A DNA stretch of 64,000 nucleotides from Liolophura sinensis (Eukaryota; Mollusca; Polyplacophora; Chitonida; Chitonidae). The DNA lies in contig NC_088305.1 in the NCBI RefSeq assembly GCF_032854445.1, forward strand, positions 5,645,606 to 5,709,605, in the 5' to 3' direction. Below are positions 11,805 to 23,244 of this stretch, one piece after another. The notes beneath the pieces were generated by a model. It made no database searches. It had not been told where the DNA came from and was given only the letters and a program-made list of their open reading frames with translations. The translations under genes were made by a program, and so were the position numbers. The first letter of the stretch is position 1. Each line of letters opens with the position of its first letter.

Positions 11805-12743
11805 AGTGTTCTTGCGTGTTTTGTTTCCGTATTATCCTCCGAAACTAACAACAGCGGTTTTAATACAATGCAATTTTTTTTACAGTTTATGAAATCAAAT
11901 TCAGATTATCGACCCATTTTACTCTGCCTTTAAGACATACAGGTCTTGGCATTGAAGTAGTTTGTCAGATATATCCGGCAAAGTGAAAACACCTTGGGCA
12001 CGGGGTTAAGCGATCAATAAATCAATTATTCATAGAACTGATGAAAAAAATACTGTTACTTACATTATGTATCCAGGGTCAAACAGCCCAGAACCAAGCT
12101 TCTTGCTGTACACATCAGAATTCTCACCAGACGACCGAAGGACAAACCAGAAGGTGATCAACAGAATTAAGCTTTTATTTGCTACTCAAAGCGGATGCCA
12201 TACAGACCATTTTCTCGTGCACACTCACGTGACGTTTACAGTCTTTATCTTTACATATTCTACACAAGTATCTTACGATCATAAACTCACGAACTTTGGC
12301 ATACAGATATAAACTGTCTGACTAACGATAAGAACAAACGACTGCAATTGCGAGACAAATTTGGTACAACTATGTTTATAGTGAATTGCGGACATGGTCA
12401 TCGTGTCTCCACATCAATATTTCCCATAGCTCCTGACGCTGGAAACAATCTACAGGCACCAAAGACGATCTGCTAGCGTTCACTCAAATCCAGTTTAAGC
12501 TACATCCGAGCTGATATCACATACTGTCCCGTGAACAACACAGCTAAGGTTGTTGCGTAACTAGAGTATTGTTATACATTGCCTCAGCAATATACGCTAT
12601 ACCAAAGATCGAGCTACAATTAAAAGCTTACGCTCGCTACAAACAGTTAGGCCGAGAGTACTGTCAACATAGTCTATTTGATCACAGTTAAAAGGCGTAA
12701 ACAGTTTATAAACTTTGTGTAAGCCATTAATAGCAAGAGACTA
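11805..12743. other. Stretch without recognised features
   Basis: AT-rich; an 81-codon frame at 12067-12312 has no support. Confidence 0.45.
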
Positions 12744-12902
12744 GGGCCCGGTTGTTCAAAACTGTTTTAAGCCATAATACCAGATTTAACTTTAAGCCAA
12801 GCGTTCAATTTTGTTCTTAGCCCACTAATAATTCCATAATAATATGTTAAATATGGCGTAAATATGTTACTCTTAAACTATGACTTTGGACAACTGCATT
12901 AG
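12744..12902. mobile_element. MITE-like element, about 160 bp
   Basis: CCCGGTTGTTCAAAACTGTT at the left and TATGACTTTGGACAACTGC at the right are imperfect inverted ends; the middle is AT-rich. The NGGTTGTTCAAA end type is common in small DNA transposons. Confidence 0.45.
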
Positions 12903-13634
12903 CTGCTGAGTTTGGCTACAATTTTGAATTCAAAATATGACTTAATACCGGTATTAGCTAATACACTTGCGAACCACGGGGCCCTGAACTTTCTTCAAGA
13001 ATATCCATTTGCTGTTTTGTTTCTAGATCCGTGTGTTACTTTTTCGCCTTTAATAATAGTTCCATTGCTGTTTATTTCTTGTGATCATCGCGGCTGTGTC
13101 GTTCTAGTTATCCACTGACATATCTCCAGTCACGTTACTGAATCATTTACATTGAGTTGGTAATCAGGAAGGGTGTGTTTTGTTTTACAACATGTGTGTT
13201 ATAAACACTCTCATGTAGGCATTGTCATTAAATTTTTGAAAAAAATTATTTCATTCTACACATTTAACTGCTATTTTACATTAACATTAGAGTTAATAAC
13301 ATAGACGTATGTTCTTTAGCACAAACTACATTGAAAAACCCGCCATCAAAATTCTTGAACAACACAACATAAAACAATGTCATTCATATATCCATTTAGA
13401 AAAGTTCATGCTACACGACTGTTATTCATTGCATTCCTAAGGGAGAAAAAAAAGCATGTTAAATATGAAGTAGGTGATTGGTTGTGTGTGCGTAAATGTT
13501 TTTGTATGGTAGAAAAAACAGTAATCATTGTGTAGCCACCAAGGTAGGAAACTCGCATCATAACTTTGTGCTTGTCTGCAGTTATTTAGTTCTATATATA
13601 GCAGAATGTGTGAAATTAGTCAGTGTAGTATTAG

Positions 13635-13772
13635 TTACATGGTTACTCAGTGATAGGATAAGCAAATATATATTGTCCATAATCCTCGTATTTGGCGAGA
13701 TGTCAGCCGAGCCCATTATAACGATTATTGACACCATACATTTGCGTATCCTATCACTGAGTAACCACGTAA
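13635..13772. repeat. Inverted repeat with 43-bp arms
   Basis: Arms 13635-13677 and 13730-13772 pair through TGGTTACTCAGTGATAGGAT and its complement, with about six mismatches and a 52-bp spacer. Similar residues (SNHVTNS) therefore appear in frames on both strands. Confidence 0.8.
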
Positions 13773-15459
13773 CGAATTCACTTCGCAAAGACCCATCAGT
13801 TCAGTGCAGAAGACCGATGTATATGTAAAACGCCTCAGCGTTATGACCATCGTTTGACCCCAACAAAGGGAGATAACCTACTCAGTAGTCACATTTGACG
13901 TCGTCTGCAGGATTCGAGATTATATCTGTACCTCACGTGACCGTTGTTGTCCAATGAAAAGCGGAGTATTTTGTCTGATGCGGGATAACTGTGAGTATTT
14001 GTATGGCCTTTCCCTAAGCTGTATAATATATCATAACCAATGTGAAAGACTTGGTGTAACAGTTGTTCTCCTGCTTCAACGAAACAATACATTTAAACTA
14101 TTTACATAGTTAGCAACGGTAAATATGCATTCATTAACAAAGCCTTTGTACATCATCGAGACAGTTTCAGTTGCAGTCGCGTCTTCTCTGGAAATACACT
14201 TGTCACTGTCTTATCGTCACGAAGATAAATTTGGAATTTTCTGCGAAAGACCACCACATCCACCTGCTAGCATTCGACCTCACGGTGCCTTTCAACGACC
14301 CAAAGCGCATGCGCAACTGCCTTGTACACCGGACCATAAGTGTATCATGTAACATTCAGCTGGACAATATGCTCTTCGTTAAACATAAAAACATACACTC
14401 GAGTAAAATGTGTTCACAAGACGAGTGCGTATCACAATAACAGCTTTACAACACATGGTATTCATTTGTTACATTTATCACTGGAAGTTCTGTTATGTAA
14501 TACCAGCCACAAGGCTTTTTTTCACTGTCAACACGTCCTACCAATCGCAAGATGTCACTGAGCACAAATTTACACACGCTAATCGCTGTTATTCTAAAGA
14601 AATTTCTCTATAGCTGTTCACTCCATGTCACGTGACACTGATTGGCATTGATAATTAGGTTAATGCATTTAATGTAATGTGAAGGTAACGTTTATTTCTA
14701 TAAATTTGATTCATGCATTCAGGGGAGACGAATATGTTTAAGCTATGTGGGCACAAGTAGGAAATAGCCTATAAGCCGTATTCATATAAGGAATAGGGAA
14801 ATCCCCCATCGATATGATCTACTTGTGCACAAGCAGTATTCTCCCCGTAATGGATGAACCATTCCGTCACCGTGGCTATGGATAAACTTTACCGTTATTT
14901 TTTAACGTCTGTGCACAGTTAAGCTGTAGTTGGTTTAACTGGGTTAAATAAAATCTCTCACTGTCTTTCTTTAGAGTAAATTAGGAAAGACAACAGTTGG
15001 TTGGTTTGGAAGCGATCGTGACAATTAACAAGCAACACGAGTAGCCCTCGCAAAGTATAGTATTTGCCCACAGCAATGCATCGCCCTCGGGATCGGAATA
15101 TTGCGGCGCTATCAGATTTGTTGTGTGAGAATGATAAGTTGGCAGCGCTGTTACATAGTTTCATTCTTGCGCAGTTACCCAATATTTGCCTAGTTGCAAA
15201 CAATACTCAAGCCTTGTGGCGACCCATCAAATTATCACACGTTTTATGGAAAACAACATAGTTAGTTGATTCAGCTCTTGGAGAGCCTGCGTTGAGTGTC
15301 AGGGCATCTTATTCCACTGTACATTCTGTACAGCGCAGCATCTTCACGGTACAGACAGACATTTGCCTTTCTTTAAATACCGACTTCGTGGGTTAAAGTC
15401 TCCTCAGTAGAGTACAGGAGACATTTGCGTTTGTTGTTACTGCAGGTATATTAATGTTG
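13773..15459. other. Region 3' of the GDF8/11-like gene; no gene seen
   Basis: Overlapping plus-strand frames at 14125-14613 (67-89 codons) have no motif or splice support. The 3' UTR of the minus-strand gene should occupy the right part. Confidence 0.4.
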
Positions 15460-15879
15460 TTACGATAGCTTGGCGTCTTCCAAAATTCGTCCAACATGAC
15501 AGCCCTCCTCACAAACAGGAGCATGTTTCGTGACCATGCCTGGAATATATTCAATGACAAAGTTGGAGGCGTTTTTCCTGTAGAGCATCTGCAAAGGGCC
15601 TAACGAAGAAGGCTTGCAGCAGGCTTCGTACGAAGAGTTCACGTTCTTAAGGATGTGGGTCTGCTGGTTGATTTGTTTGTAGATCAACGGACAGTCGCCG
15701 CTGCAGAAGTAGGACACGAACTTTTTGGGAGACCACGACAAAGTGCCAGTCGAAGGATTGGAAGTCCACGAGCAAGTATCGTCGCAGCACACAGTGGAGT
15801 CTTTGTCACAGGTCTTGGAGGAGTCTCGTCTGTATCGACGTCGGTAATCCTGAATCACCCGTATAGCGAGGAACGGCTC
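15460..15879 (-). CDS. Exon 3 of the myostatin/GDF8/11-like ligand (furin site and cystine-knot growth factor domain)
   Basis: The last coding exon follows an ATTACAG acceptor in phase 0 and starts EPFLAIRV, equivalent to the family's 'PFLEVKV'. The basic site YRRRYRR (residues 356-362) should be cut by furin-type proteases, releasing a ligand of about 121 residues from D363. The ligand has ten Cys: C368, C375-C376, C380, C403, C407, C431-C432, C467 and C471. The CC-to-YFCSGDC spacing of 26 residues equals that of vertebrate myostatin, and WSPKKFVSYFCSGDC parallels 'iaPkrykanYCsGeC'. EACCKPSSLGPLQMLY is the conserved CC-P-s-pl-mLY segment. Three oddities stand out. There is an extra Cys at 380. 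The closing cysteines are CEEGC, not CxC, with three extra residues before them. A 12-residue tail follows the last Cys. Two N-linked sequons (N425, N447) lie in the ligand. The TAA ends at 15460; no clear AATAAA was found within about 250 bases. Confidence 0.9.
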   Translation of the reverse strand, partial: EPFLAIRVIQDYRRRYRRDSSKTCDKDSTVCCDDTCSWTSNPSTGTLSWSPKKFVSYFCSGDCPLIYKQINQQTHILKNVNSSYEACCKPSSLGPLQMLYRKNASNFVIEYIPGMVTKHAPVCEEGCHVGRILEDAKLS

Positions 15880-16202
15880 CTGTAATCATAAAACATCAAT
15901 TACTACAGCATGAGGTCTAAAACTAGCGCGACAATGGGGTAGTTGACAAATACGGTCTCTTTTCAAAGTTAGCATTCTCACAAATTTCTCTATAATAGCA
16001 TCTGTGTGAAAATCTGACACTCTTCACGAACAGTACGTATTCAAAGGGGTACAAATTTCGCCTTTTTTGACATACCTATACCTATTGTCACCATTAGTAC
16101 GACTATACATGCAGAAATTTTTACATATTAATCTTCTTAAAGCATTTTAAGCTCCTTTCATTTACCAGGCAAGTCATTGACGACATACTAGCCTTTAAAG
16201 CT

Positions 16203-16240
16203 GTGCGTCGAAACAGACATTCGTATACCTGCCGAAACAC
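16203..16240 (+). repeat. Dispersed repeat E, end fragment
   Basis: TGCGTCGAAACAGACATTCG then TATACCTGCCG, the E 5' end. Confidence 0.7.
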
Positions 16241-16679
16241 TCCTTAAATTCAACTGCCGAGGCAGTGAAAGAAATCTGTCCATCTTAGTTGGATATAAGT
16301 AAGACAACCTGATGACAAGAACATCATACTTTTACCAAGATTTATTTAAGAATACTCGCTTCCTACTCTCATTTCATCTTGATAAAGTATAATTTCAGCT
16401 CTGAAATTGTAAATTATCCTTGGATGGTATAACCCAAATGGTCCTGCTGTGGCAAATTGTTCAATTTGCCCTTTAGCATTTGCCACATACAGTATTAATA
16501 ATAATGATTTCAATCTACGCCTAGAGTTATTGATTCCAAAATTTTTAATGCCAAAAAAAATGCTCCATAACTTTGTTAAACTCTACAGTGAGTGAAGAAA
16601 TCATGCTGTCAATCATGAACAGAGTGGTCGGTATTTCTGGTAATATTTTTCGACATGAATGTACTAATCCGCGATTAGG

Positions 16680-16765
16680 GGTGGTCCACAAAGACATTCG
16701 TATAGGAGCCGTCAGCCAAGATGGATGTTCCAGGCCAATGATAGAAAGGCCTATTTTCAAAACCA
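16680..16765 (+). repeat. Dispersed repeat E, 5' fragment
   Basis: AGACATTCGTATAGGAGCCG, TCAGCCAAGATGGATGTTCC and AATGATAGAAAGGCCTATT. Confidence 0.65.
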
Positions 16766-17156
16766 TTCATGTTTATCAACATGGTACTTTCATCAACACT
16801 TGCAATCAAAGCACGAGTGAGATACTTGTTTTCGATGTTTGAATTGAATACGACAATTATTCTCCGATAAGTAGTTTCAAATTTCTATGCCTAGAGCATG
16901 GAGTGTTCGCTGCAACATTGATAGTTGTTGAGTGTCAGTTTCTACCTTTGCTATTTATACAATTATTTCTTACATATTCTTTTGATTATCAACTTGGAAC
17001 GGCGTTTTATTTCCGAGCGACATACATACATGACGCTTAGATTTTGAAGCTGTCCCTATTTGGATTTGTAGGAAGTAATTATAACTATGCATTTGCTGCT
17101 ACAGAAACTGCAAAAAAAAAGTAATTCAGTCTATGGTTTGCACAATCCATGCTTAC

Positions 17157-17536
17157 ATATCCAACATCAGCTCCTTCCCCTGGCGGATGACAACAAGGTT
17201 GTTGTTGTTGTGGTCCAGCGCTTCGATCTCCAGACCGTAATTACTGAGCGGGTCGTGGGCCCATCGGTCGATGATGTTGACCAGGTCGAAATGGGTGCCA
17301 ACCCCCTGCCCTTTCCAGCAGAATCTTCTTGGAACGTGCCAGGCTCCGCATGGGTGGCATGCCCAGGTGGGGCGGTGGCCCTAGTTTGTAAACCCTCAGA
17401 TACGTCACCGTGTTCTGCAGAGTCTTTGATGGACGTAGGTACACCCACAGTTTCCCCTTCTTTATGATGTTCGGGCCCGGGTCGACATTGAAGAAACAGG
17501 CCTTAGAACTGTTGATGTAAGTCAGATAGTCCGGCA
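17157..17536 (-). CDS. Exon 2 of the myostatin/GDF8/11-like ligand (propeptide), with two compensating single-base shifts
   Basis: The exon follows a TTGCAG acceptor and ends before GTAAGC. Its 380 bases complete codon 218 and end in phase 0, fitting exons 1 and 3. Residues about 228-262 contain KACFFNVDPG and KLWVYLRPSKTLQNTV, matching the conserved 'K.cfF.....lWvYLrp..tp..v' of myostatin-type propeptides. The homologous reading then moves by one base at a five-G run (plus-strand C run 17302-17306). It continues as HFDLVNIIDRW, NYGLEIEALD and a run of four Asn, corresponding to the family's '.iDv..vl..Wl..P.sNlGieIkAlDe'. At a four-G run (17177-17180) it returns to the original frame for GEGADVGY, which leads into exon 3. 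Left uncorrected, the original frame hits a stop at 17241-17243. Removing one G from the first run and adding one to the second restores the homologous frame throughout, so either base errors or a real paired mutation explain it. Confidence 0.85.
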
Positions 17537-17764
17537 CTGCAACATTTATAAAATACATGCATGTTAGCAGAATCAAAATTTCCAGTATGAAGAATTCTCC
17601 GTCAGAATTTAGTCTTCATAACAAACATTTGTATATCAGCCGTCAATTAACATTTCAGCAGCAGATGAAAAAACGCCTTGAAATTAAGTACCTATCCATT
17701 GTCTCATGTTTCGGCTGTGGCTATAGCTGAAGAAATTGTCAAACGTCGTGGTATAAATAGTATG

Positions 17765-18135
17765 TATGTATTGCGTGTTTTACGTCGTACTTAACAACTT
17801 AACAATAACGACGAGGAGCCATTAGGTGTGTGTACGCATAGAGTCTAGTGTATCTTCTTGTGGCAAGGCGAGTCCATGTCACCAAAGTGCTGCCTTTACC
17901 AAAGTATCATGTCGAAGACACCTAACATGACACCTCACCCAGTCACATTATACGGACCCTGGGTCAACAAGTCCTATTTCCTCGCTCAAACCATTCAGTG
18001 CGCAGCGCCAAGCCAGGCAGCAACAAGTACCATTTTTGAAAGTCTTTGGTATGACATGACCCAGGCTTCATTCCAGGTCTTCGGACTTCAATCCCACATT
18101 GGCTGCAGACGAAATGATCACCGACGAACTTTATG
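17765..18135 (-). mobile_element. SINE family C, uninterrupted copy
   Basis: TTTTACGTCGTACTTAACAA, ACGACGAGGAGCCATTAGGT, TCTTCTTGTGGCAAGGCGAG and CACCTAACATGACACC align block by block with both halves of the copy at 60205-60820. The 3' tail is at the left, so the element points left. Confidence 0.65.
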
Positions 18136-18949
18136 AAAGGCTAACTGTACAGCGCCGCGACTGATTATTGCCATCAACTCAGAGAACAACAGAGGTGGTA
18201 GATTATCAAGAATTCCATTTCTGAGGTCGCAGATTATATATATGAATTTTTTATGACTGTTGCTGGAATTGAAGCATGTGTGTCCTGGCGATTCAAAGCT
18301 TTATTTTAACCATTTATCCATGACCTCACCTTCATCATCAATTAACGCCATTCATGTCGCCTGGGCGCTATACATAGGTATACATGGTTTACTTGGATAT
18401 CTTTACCTGGGCAATAAACGGTTCACGGTATATTGATGATCAGCTACCATTTAAACAATCTCTGTATAGCAAAGGCTTAAAAAAGGTCTTACATATGGCG
18501 TGTACATATCTCGCCTGGTAGTATTTGTTAGGTCCCGTGTGTTATGTGACGATTTCAATCACCGTCACAAGTTATTAGGCCCCCTACACTGCAAAAACTA
18601 GTGTGGCAAGGTTTTTCGATCAAACTCTTTCAATCTGGGTTTTACACCAAGTATAATTCTCTTATAAGTAAATATGAACAGCGTCCGAATCTGTGGCACT
18701 CAGCTTCATGATTGCGTTTAACTCCACTTAACCTGAGGCATTAAGCATGTTGACTTAGACCCCAATATTTCTTACATGATCACCATAACCAAAGCACAAG
18801 TGAGATATATTTTGATCATAAACAACTTTTTGTATTGTAAATACAGTTCTGATGAGTAAATATAGACTAAGTGTGTATGTAGTATCCCTTCATAATTGTG
18901 TCTAATTCCGCTGAACGAGTGTACCAGGGGCGTGGGGAGGTATACGCAT

Positions 18950-19012
18950 TAGTTTCACTGATATACGTTTGACCATTTGCCAGCTATTACACTGTCGTCG
19001 CTGATGTAGTTT
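18950..19012 (-). repeat. Dispersed repeat D, fragment
   Basis: TTGACCATTTGCCAGCTATT and ACACTGTCGTCGCTG. Confidence 0.65.
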
Positions 19013-19104
19013 GTAGTGTTTTGTATCGTGTTGAAGAAAAAGAAAATTGTTGGCTATTCTGTTTATATGAATCCGTCCTAACTTCGTTCTTAATAATATA
19101 ATAA

Positions 19105-19225
19105 AAGACGTACAGCATAGAGAGTAAGACGAGGGCAGCGACGACAGTGTGATACCTGGCAAGTGGCCACACGTAATCGATGAAACATTGGCTCCTGTCT
19201 ATTTACCTCAGTCAGCAACACACTT
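19105..19225 (+). repeat. Dispersed repeat D
   Basis: AAAGACGTACAGCATAGAGA, GCAGCGACGACAGTGTGATA and a GGCCACACGTAATCGATGAA block. Confidence 0.8.
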
Positions 19226-19359
19226 TCATTCTTCTTTTGTAGTTTTATTAAACCTTGTTTTGGAAACTGGTTGTGCATTTCGGCGTTTCATTTCGCTATC
19301 AAACACATGTTGTGCTGCCAGGTTCACTGTCGATTTGCATACAGTATAATGCCTGTGAA

Positions 19360-19480
19360 TCAATGCGTCGAAACAGACATTCGTATACCAGCCGTCAACC
19401 AATATTACGTTCCTGGCCAATAATTGCAAGGCCAATTCCCAAGAACGACGTGAAACACTAACCACCGAAGAACAAAGGAG
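19360..19480 (+). repeat. Dispersed repeat E, 5' half, joined to D
   Basis: ATGCGTCGAAACAGACATTC, ACCAGCCGTCAACCAATATT and GCCAATAATTGCAAGGCCAA. It runs within about 20 bases into the D copy that follows, showing E-D linkage. Confidence 0.8.
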
Positions 19481-19489
19481 GTATACACA

Positions 19490-19600
19490 ATAACTAAAGA
19501 CGTACACCCAAGAGAATAAAACCAGAGCAGCGACGCCAGTGTGATAGTTGACAAATGGTCACACGTAACCGGTGAAATACGGCCTCTTGTCAATAAAGTA
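19490..19600 (+). repeat. Dispersed repeat D, downstream of E
   Basis: ACTAAAGACGTACACCCAAG, ACCAGAGCAGCGACGCCAGT and GTCACACGTAACCGGTGAAA. Confidence 0.8.
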
Positions 19601-20569
19601 CGAAATTCCGTCCTACGAAAAAAGGACGTAATTATGCAAACAGAAGCAGTCAACAGTTTTCAGTGATATTAACTGGAGATATGTTCTAGGCGACTGACTG
19701 AGATACACAGCTTTTGGCCGAATTATGTTCGGGGAAAATTTCCCTATTGTTTCAGTTTGTGTCGAAAAATGTTCCCACCGAGAAGAGTGAAATGATGACG
19801 TCTTCGCCCAAATGACGTCACGTTCCTCCTGTACTTTGGGTTGAACATGTGTTCCGACTGGTTTGCCTATTAACCCACTGGCATGGCATCTCAAGGCGTT
19901 TATCTTCATGGACAGTTTAACCTGCACCAGGCCACACATAATTCAATTTCCTTACTCCGCATGTCAGCGTTAGGCTAATCAAGATGGCACATGTAAGCGA
20001 TACACGAGAAGAATAAGACCACTGGATGTGCCACGCGTTTCTCAGCTGGTGAGTGGGTTGGTTAAGCCAAAGCCCGTGTGTTTAACCTCTTGTATAGCGC
20101 CGTGTTACCCCTCCCACCCTCCCCCTCCCTCCATCAGGCCGTGGATAAACCCGAGGGTGCGTCTATTTCCTAACAACGCCTGAGAGTAACTTGTTCAAAT
20201 CCACCCCTACTTTATCATAATGAAGACTGACATGAAATGAGCTGATGGAATTTTGGTGAGGCTTGCATTGTGCCGAGAATTTCACACAGCACCCATCCTT
20301 ATTACTTTGCCATATCCATAACCATGCTGACAGCTTAGAAAAACAATATTGACGTTTTTCAGAGGCAGAAAAATATACAATGCAAAAATAGTGTTACGTG
20401 ATCTCTTCGTTTTGAAGCCTCTTTATAAATGAAAGTATTTTTTTTTTGAGTGATGTATAATTTGTGTATGTTGATGTACCAGAGTAAAGCATATAACATC
20501 AGGGGAATTAACACGGACTAAGTGATGAGCCTGTGTCACGTTCAGTGTGATGATACTCTGCATTTTGAA
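19601..20569. other. Intronic stretch, no repeat assigned
   Basis: Contains two further TGACGTC motifs near 19796 and 19813 and a short C/T-rich patch near 20106-20135; nothing else recognised. Confidence 0.4.
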
Positions 20570-20704
20570 TAATTCTAGACCGGTGTCAATTCTAGACCGG
20601 TGTCAGTTTAAGACCAGTGTCAATTCTAGACCGGTGTCAATTCTAGACCGGTGTCAGTTTAAGACCAGTGTCAATTCTAGACCAGTGCCAATTCTAGACC
20701 GGTA
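20570..20704. repeat. 17-bp tandem array made from an internal motif of repeat D
   Basis: AATTCTAGACCGGTGTC and the variant AGTTTAAGACCAGTGTC repeat about eight times. The preceding GCATTTTGAATAATTCTAGA is D sequence, whose own version reads AATTCTAGACCAGTGACG. Confidence 0.9.
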
Positions 20705-20800
20705 AAAGAATAGAGTATAAAGAGTGAACCCAGAGTAGAGTAAATAGTGTGATAAATGGTAATTGGTCACACTTAACGGTGAAATACAGCCTCATGTAAT
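20705..20800 (+). repeat. Dispersed repeat D, degraded
   Basis: AGTGAACCCAGAGTAGAGTA, GGTCACACTTAACGGTGAAA and ACAGCCTCATGTAATTTA. Confidence 0.6.
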
Positions 20801-21084
20801 TTATATGTAGGAGTTTAAGCAAAAAAAAACTGCGCATAAACTTTGCTAAAGCATCGTTGGATAATAACCTTGGACCATAAAGGCGTCACTGTTATAATGC
20901 GCATGCATTGTGGGGAGGAGTGACAGCTCGATTTTGGAATACATTGTAAACAGATTTTACAGACGCTATTTCAGCCGCCCTTTGATTCCAACAACGCACT
21001 ATAGTAACGTTATGATGTACGACCTACGAATACATCATCGTATATAGATACATTTGTATCAAACCTGGAAATTATCCACGGGTT

Positions 21085-21272
21085 TAAAATTTGATTTTGA
21101 TACCATGACTTCTCTTTGCGCGAATCTGGCCTTATTTCGTACTTCACATACTTTCCAAATTCTTTGATGGTGTGTGTTATACGTCGGTTTGGGAATTGAT
21201 CTTGCGATTTTTGACGTGGAACGTCCTTATTGGTTGGCGGCTGGTATACGAATGTCAGTTTCGAATAATAAA
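21085..21272 (-). repeat. Dispersed repeat E
   Basis: TATTTCGTACTTCACATACT, TTGACGTGGAACGTCCTTAT and GGCGGCTGGTATACGAATGT. Confidence 0.8.
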
Positions 21273-21409
21273 TACTCTGTATCACTGAAAGTTGACCACG
21301 GCTTCTCTCTTGCATGTTACATCAACTTTAATAACTAATTATTTATTTTTCTTTACGCGTTCCGTTGGGAGCAGGTGTATTAGGTAGTCGTTGAAGTGGG
21401 TCTTAATAC

Positions 21410-21645
21410 AGCATTTTGAACCATTCCAGCCCTGTGACGTTAAGTAAATTGTAAGCAACATCACTGCATTACGTCTGTTTACTCAATTCTGCTCAAGCCG
21501 TGGTGCTACGAAGCGTGCAATTTCCTTCTGTTAACCCTTACTGAGGTAAAATGAAATGGGGTCGTATTTCACCGGTTGCGCGTGACCATTTGCCAACTGT
21601 CACACTCTCGTCCCTACTCTTGTTTTACTCTCTTTGTTGAAAGCT
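21410..21645 (-). repeat. Dispersed repeat D
   Basis: CAGCATTTTGAACCATTCCA, CTCAAGCCGTGGTGCTACGA, TCGTATTTCACCGGTTGCG and TTGTTTTACTCTCTTTG. Confidence 0.8.
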
Positions 21646-22609
21646 TTTCTAAATTGCGGTTATCAACTTGTAACGCCTTTTCATGGTCAACTTTAAAGGA
21701 AAATGAAAAAGACAAAATGCTAATAAAAACAGTGCTGATTGTAAGTGATATCAACGGCATGGGCAATAACACATATGAATTACACAAGAGCAGACACAAG
21801 AAACATTTAAGGGCAAATTCAAAGGTGCAAAAAGCAGTAATTCGTAATTAAAACAGATATGCATCATATCTTTTGAGAATACGGTGATAATTGGTTTGTA
21901 GCTGCCCATAAGTTAATCAATGGGCAGTCTAGTTCCGTCGTTGTAAGAATCGAATATTTAATCTTGCTTTTATCCCAGTTAACATTGCATTGTAGCCCTG
22001 AATGCATACATTTTGGTTCATCTAAAGTGTATGACAGAGACAAATATAAAGCGAAGTGAGGGGAACGGAATGAAGAGAAGTGATATTTGCTGCAGCAATG
22101 ATGTTCTAAGGCTATGGTGTCGGAGGGCCACACTAATTCGATTGAGAACAGTCAGGAAGGTGAGGGTGTATCCATCGTCGTAGCAGGTTAGTATTCCTAC
22201 CGACAGATCCCCTCATTAGTTCAACGCTTAAATAATGGCTTATTTCACCATTCGTGGAATGTGCCGTGTTTCGCCAGCAACTCTTCACTGCCATACATCC
22301 CGGCAAATCGCCACGTGATTTATGACCGACCAAAATAAACGAGCTGCCAACTGACACTTACACAATGCTTTACTATTCAACAAAGAAACGGTACTTTTTT
22401 TTACCGAAGCTGCTAGTAAAACGTGAGTAGAAATCATAAGAAGCGTGGAGTTTGCATCAGGGTTTGTCAATATTCTTCTCTCGCTAAAGTGTGATTTGAA
22501 TCTAAAGCTAAGTTTATTTGCCACACTCAGTGAAATCTTTAACGACCATCGTAATATTCAACCCGTTTTCTGACTTATCGTTCTGAAATATGCTGTACAG
22601 TAGTTATTG
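21646..22609. other. Intronic stretch without recognised features
   Basis: Short frames on both strands (21576-22524) have no support. Confidence 0.4.
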
Positions 22610-22820
22610 ATACGTGCACAGACATTTGTATGTCAACCACAATGGACGTTCAAGGTCAAAAATCGAAAGACCAATTGCCAGAACAACGATCAACACAAAC
22701 CACCAATGTAAGAGCTACGAAGGTGTAGAAAGTTAGATATTAGAACAGAGTCGCGTAAAGAAAAGCAGTGAACAGCTTTATATGCGTTCAGAAAGACGCA
22801 AGGGGAGATTTATTCAGTAT
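22610..22820 (+). repeat. Dispersed repeat E, diverged
   Basis: CACAGACATTTGTATGTCAA, CAATGGACGTTCAAGGTCAA and CAACACAAACCACCAATG. Confidence 0.6.
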
Positions 22821-22944
22821 ATATCGATGTGATGTACAACAGCAAGTGATATATATATTTAATTGCATAATTAATATAATATAATTTGTTGTTAATTAAA
22901 ACTATGTAACTCATTTGCATTTTGGATACATATTCTTATTCACC

Positions 22945-23040
22945 ACGATGTAAAAGACTACACCCTCGAGAGTAAAACTACTGCAGCGATGACACTGAAA
23001 TGTCTAGCAAATGGTCACATGCAACCGCGTATTTGAGGCA
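22945..23040 (+). repeat. Dispersed repeat D, diverged
   Basis: AGAGTAAAACTACTGCAGCG, TGTCTAGCAAATGGTCACAT and GCAACCGCG. Confidence 0.6.
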
Positions 23041-23244
23041 TTTACATTCCCTGCCCCTCACCCAACCCCCCGAACACGGTTCCAGCGACATTGGACACAA
23101 TTTTGAAGCAGACCGCCTGAGATAATGTAAGGACTCTCCTCTATATTTATTCAGAACAGAATTGTATTTACTTCACTATTTGAGAAACTGAGTAAAGGCG
23201 TTTGCTTGAATACCCATGGCACAGGGTATGTACTCAAATGCACG

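Larger units (their letters stand above)
15880..17156 (-). other. Intron 2 of the GDF8/11-like gene
   Basis: A GTAAGC donor at 17156 and an ATTACAG acceptor at 15880 bound a 1.28-kb phase-0 intron. It contains two E fragments (about 16203-16240 and 16680-16765) and otherwise AT-rich sequence. Confidence 0.8.

Noticed and set aside
17167-17467. Plus- and minus-strand frames overlapping exon 2 (126 and 93 codons)
   Set aside because: Shadows of exon 2 in non-homologous frames; only the spliced, shifted reading shows propeptide motifs.
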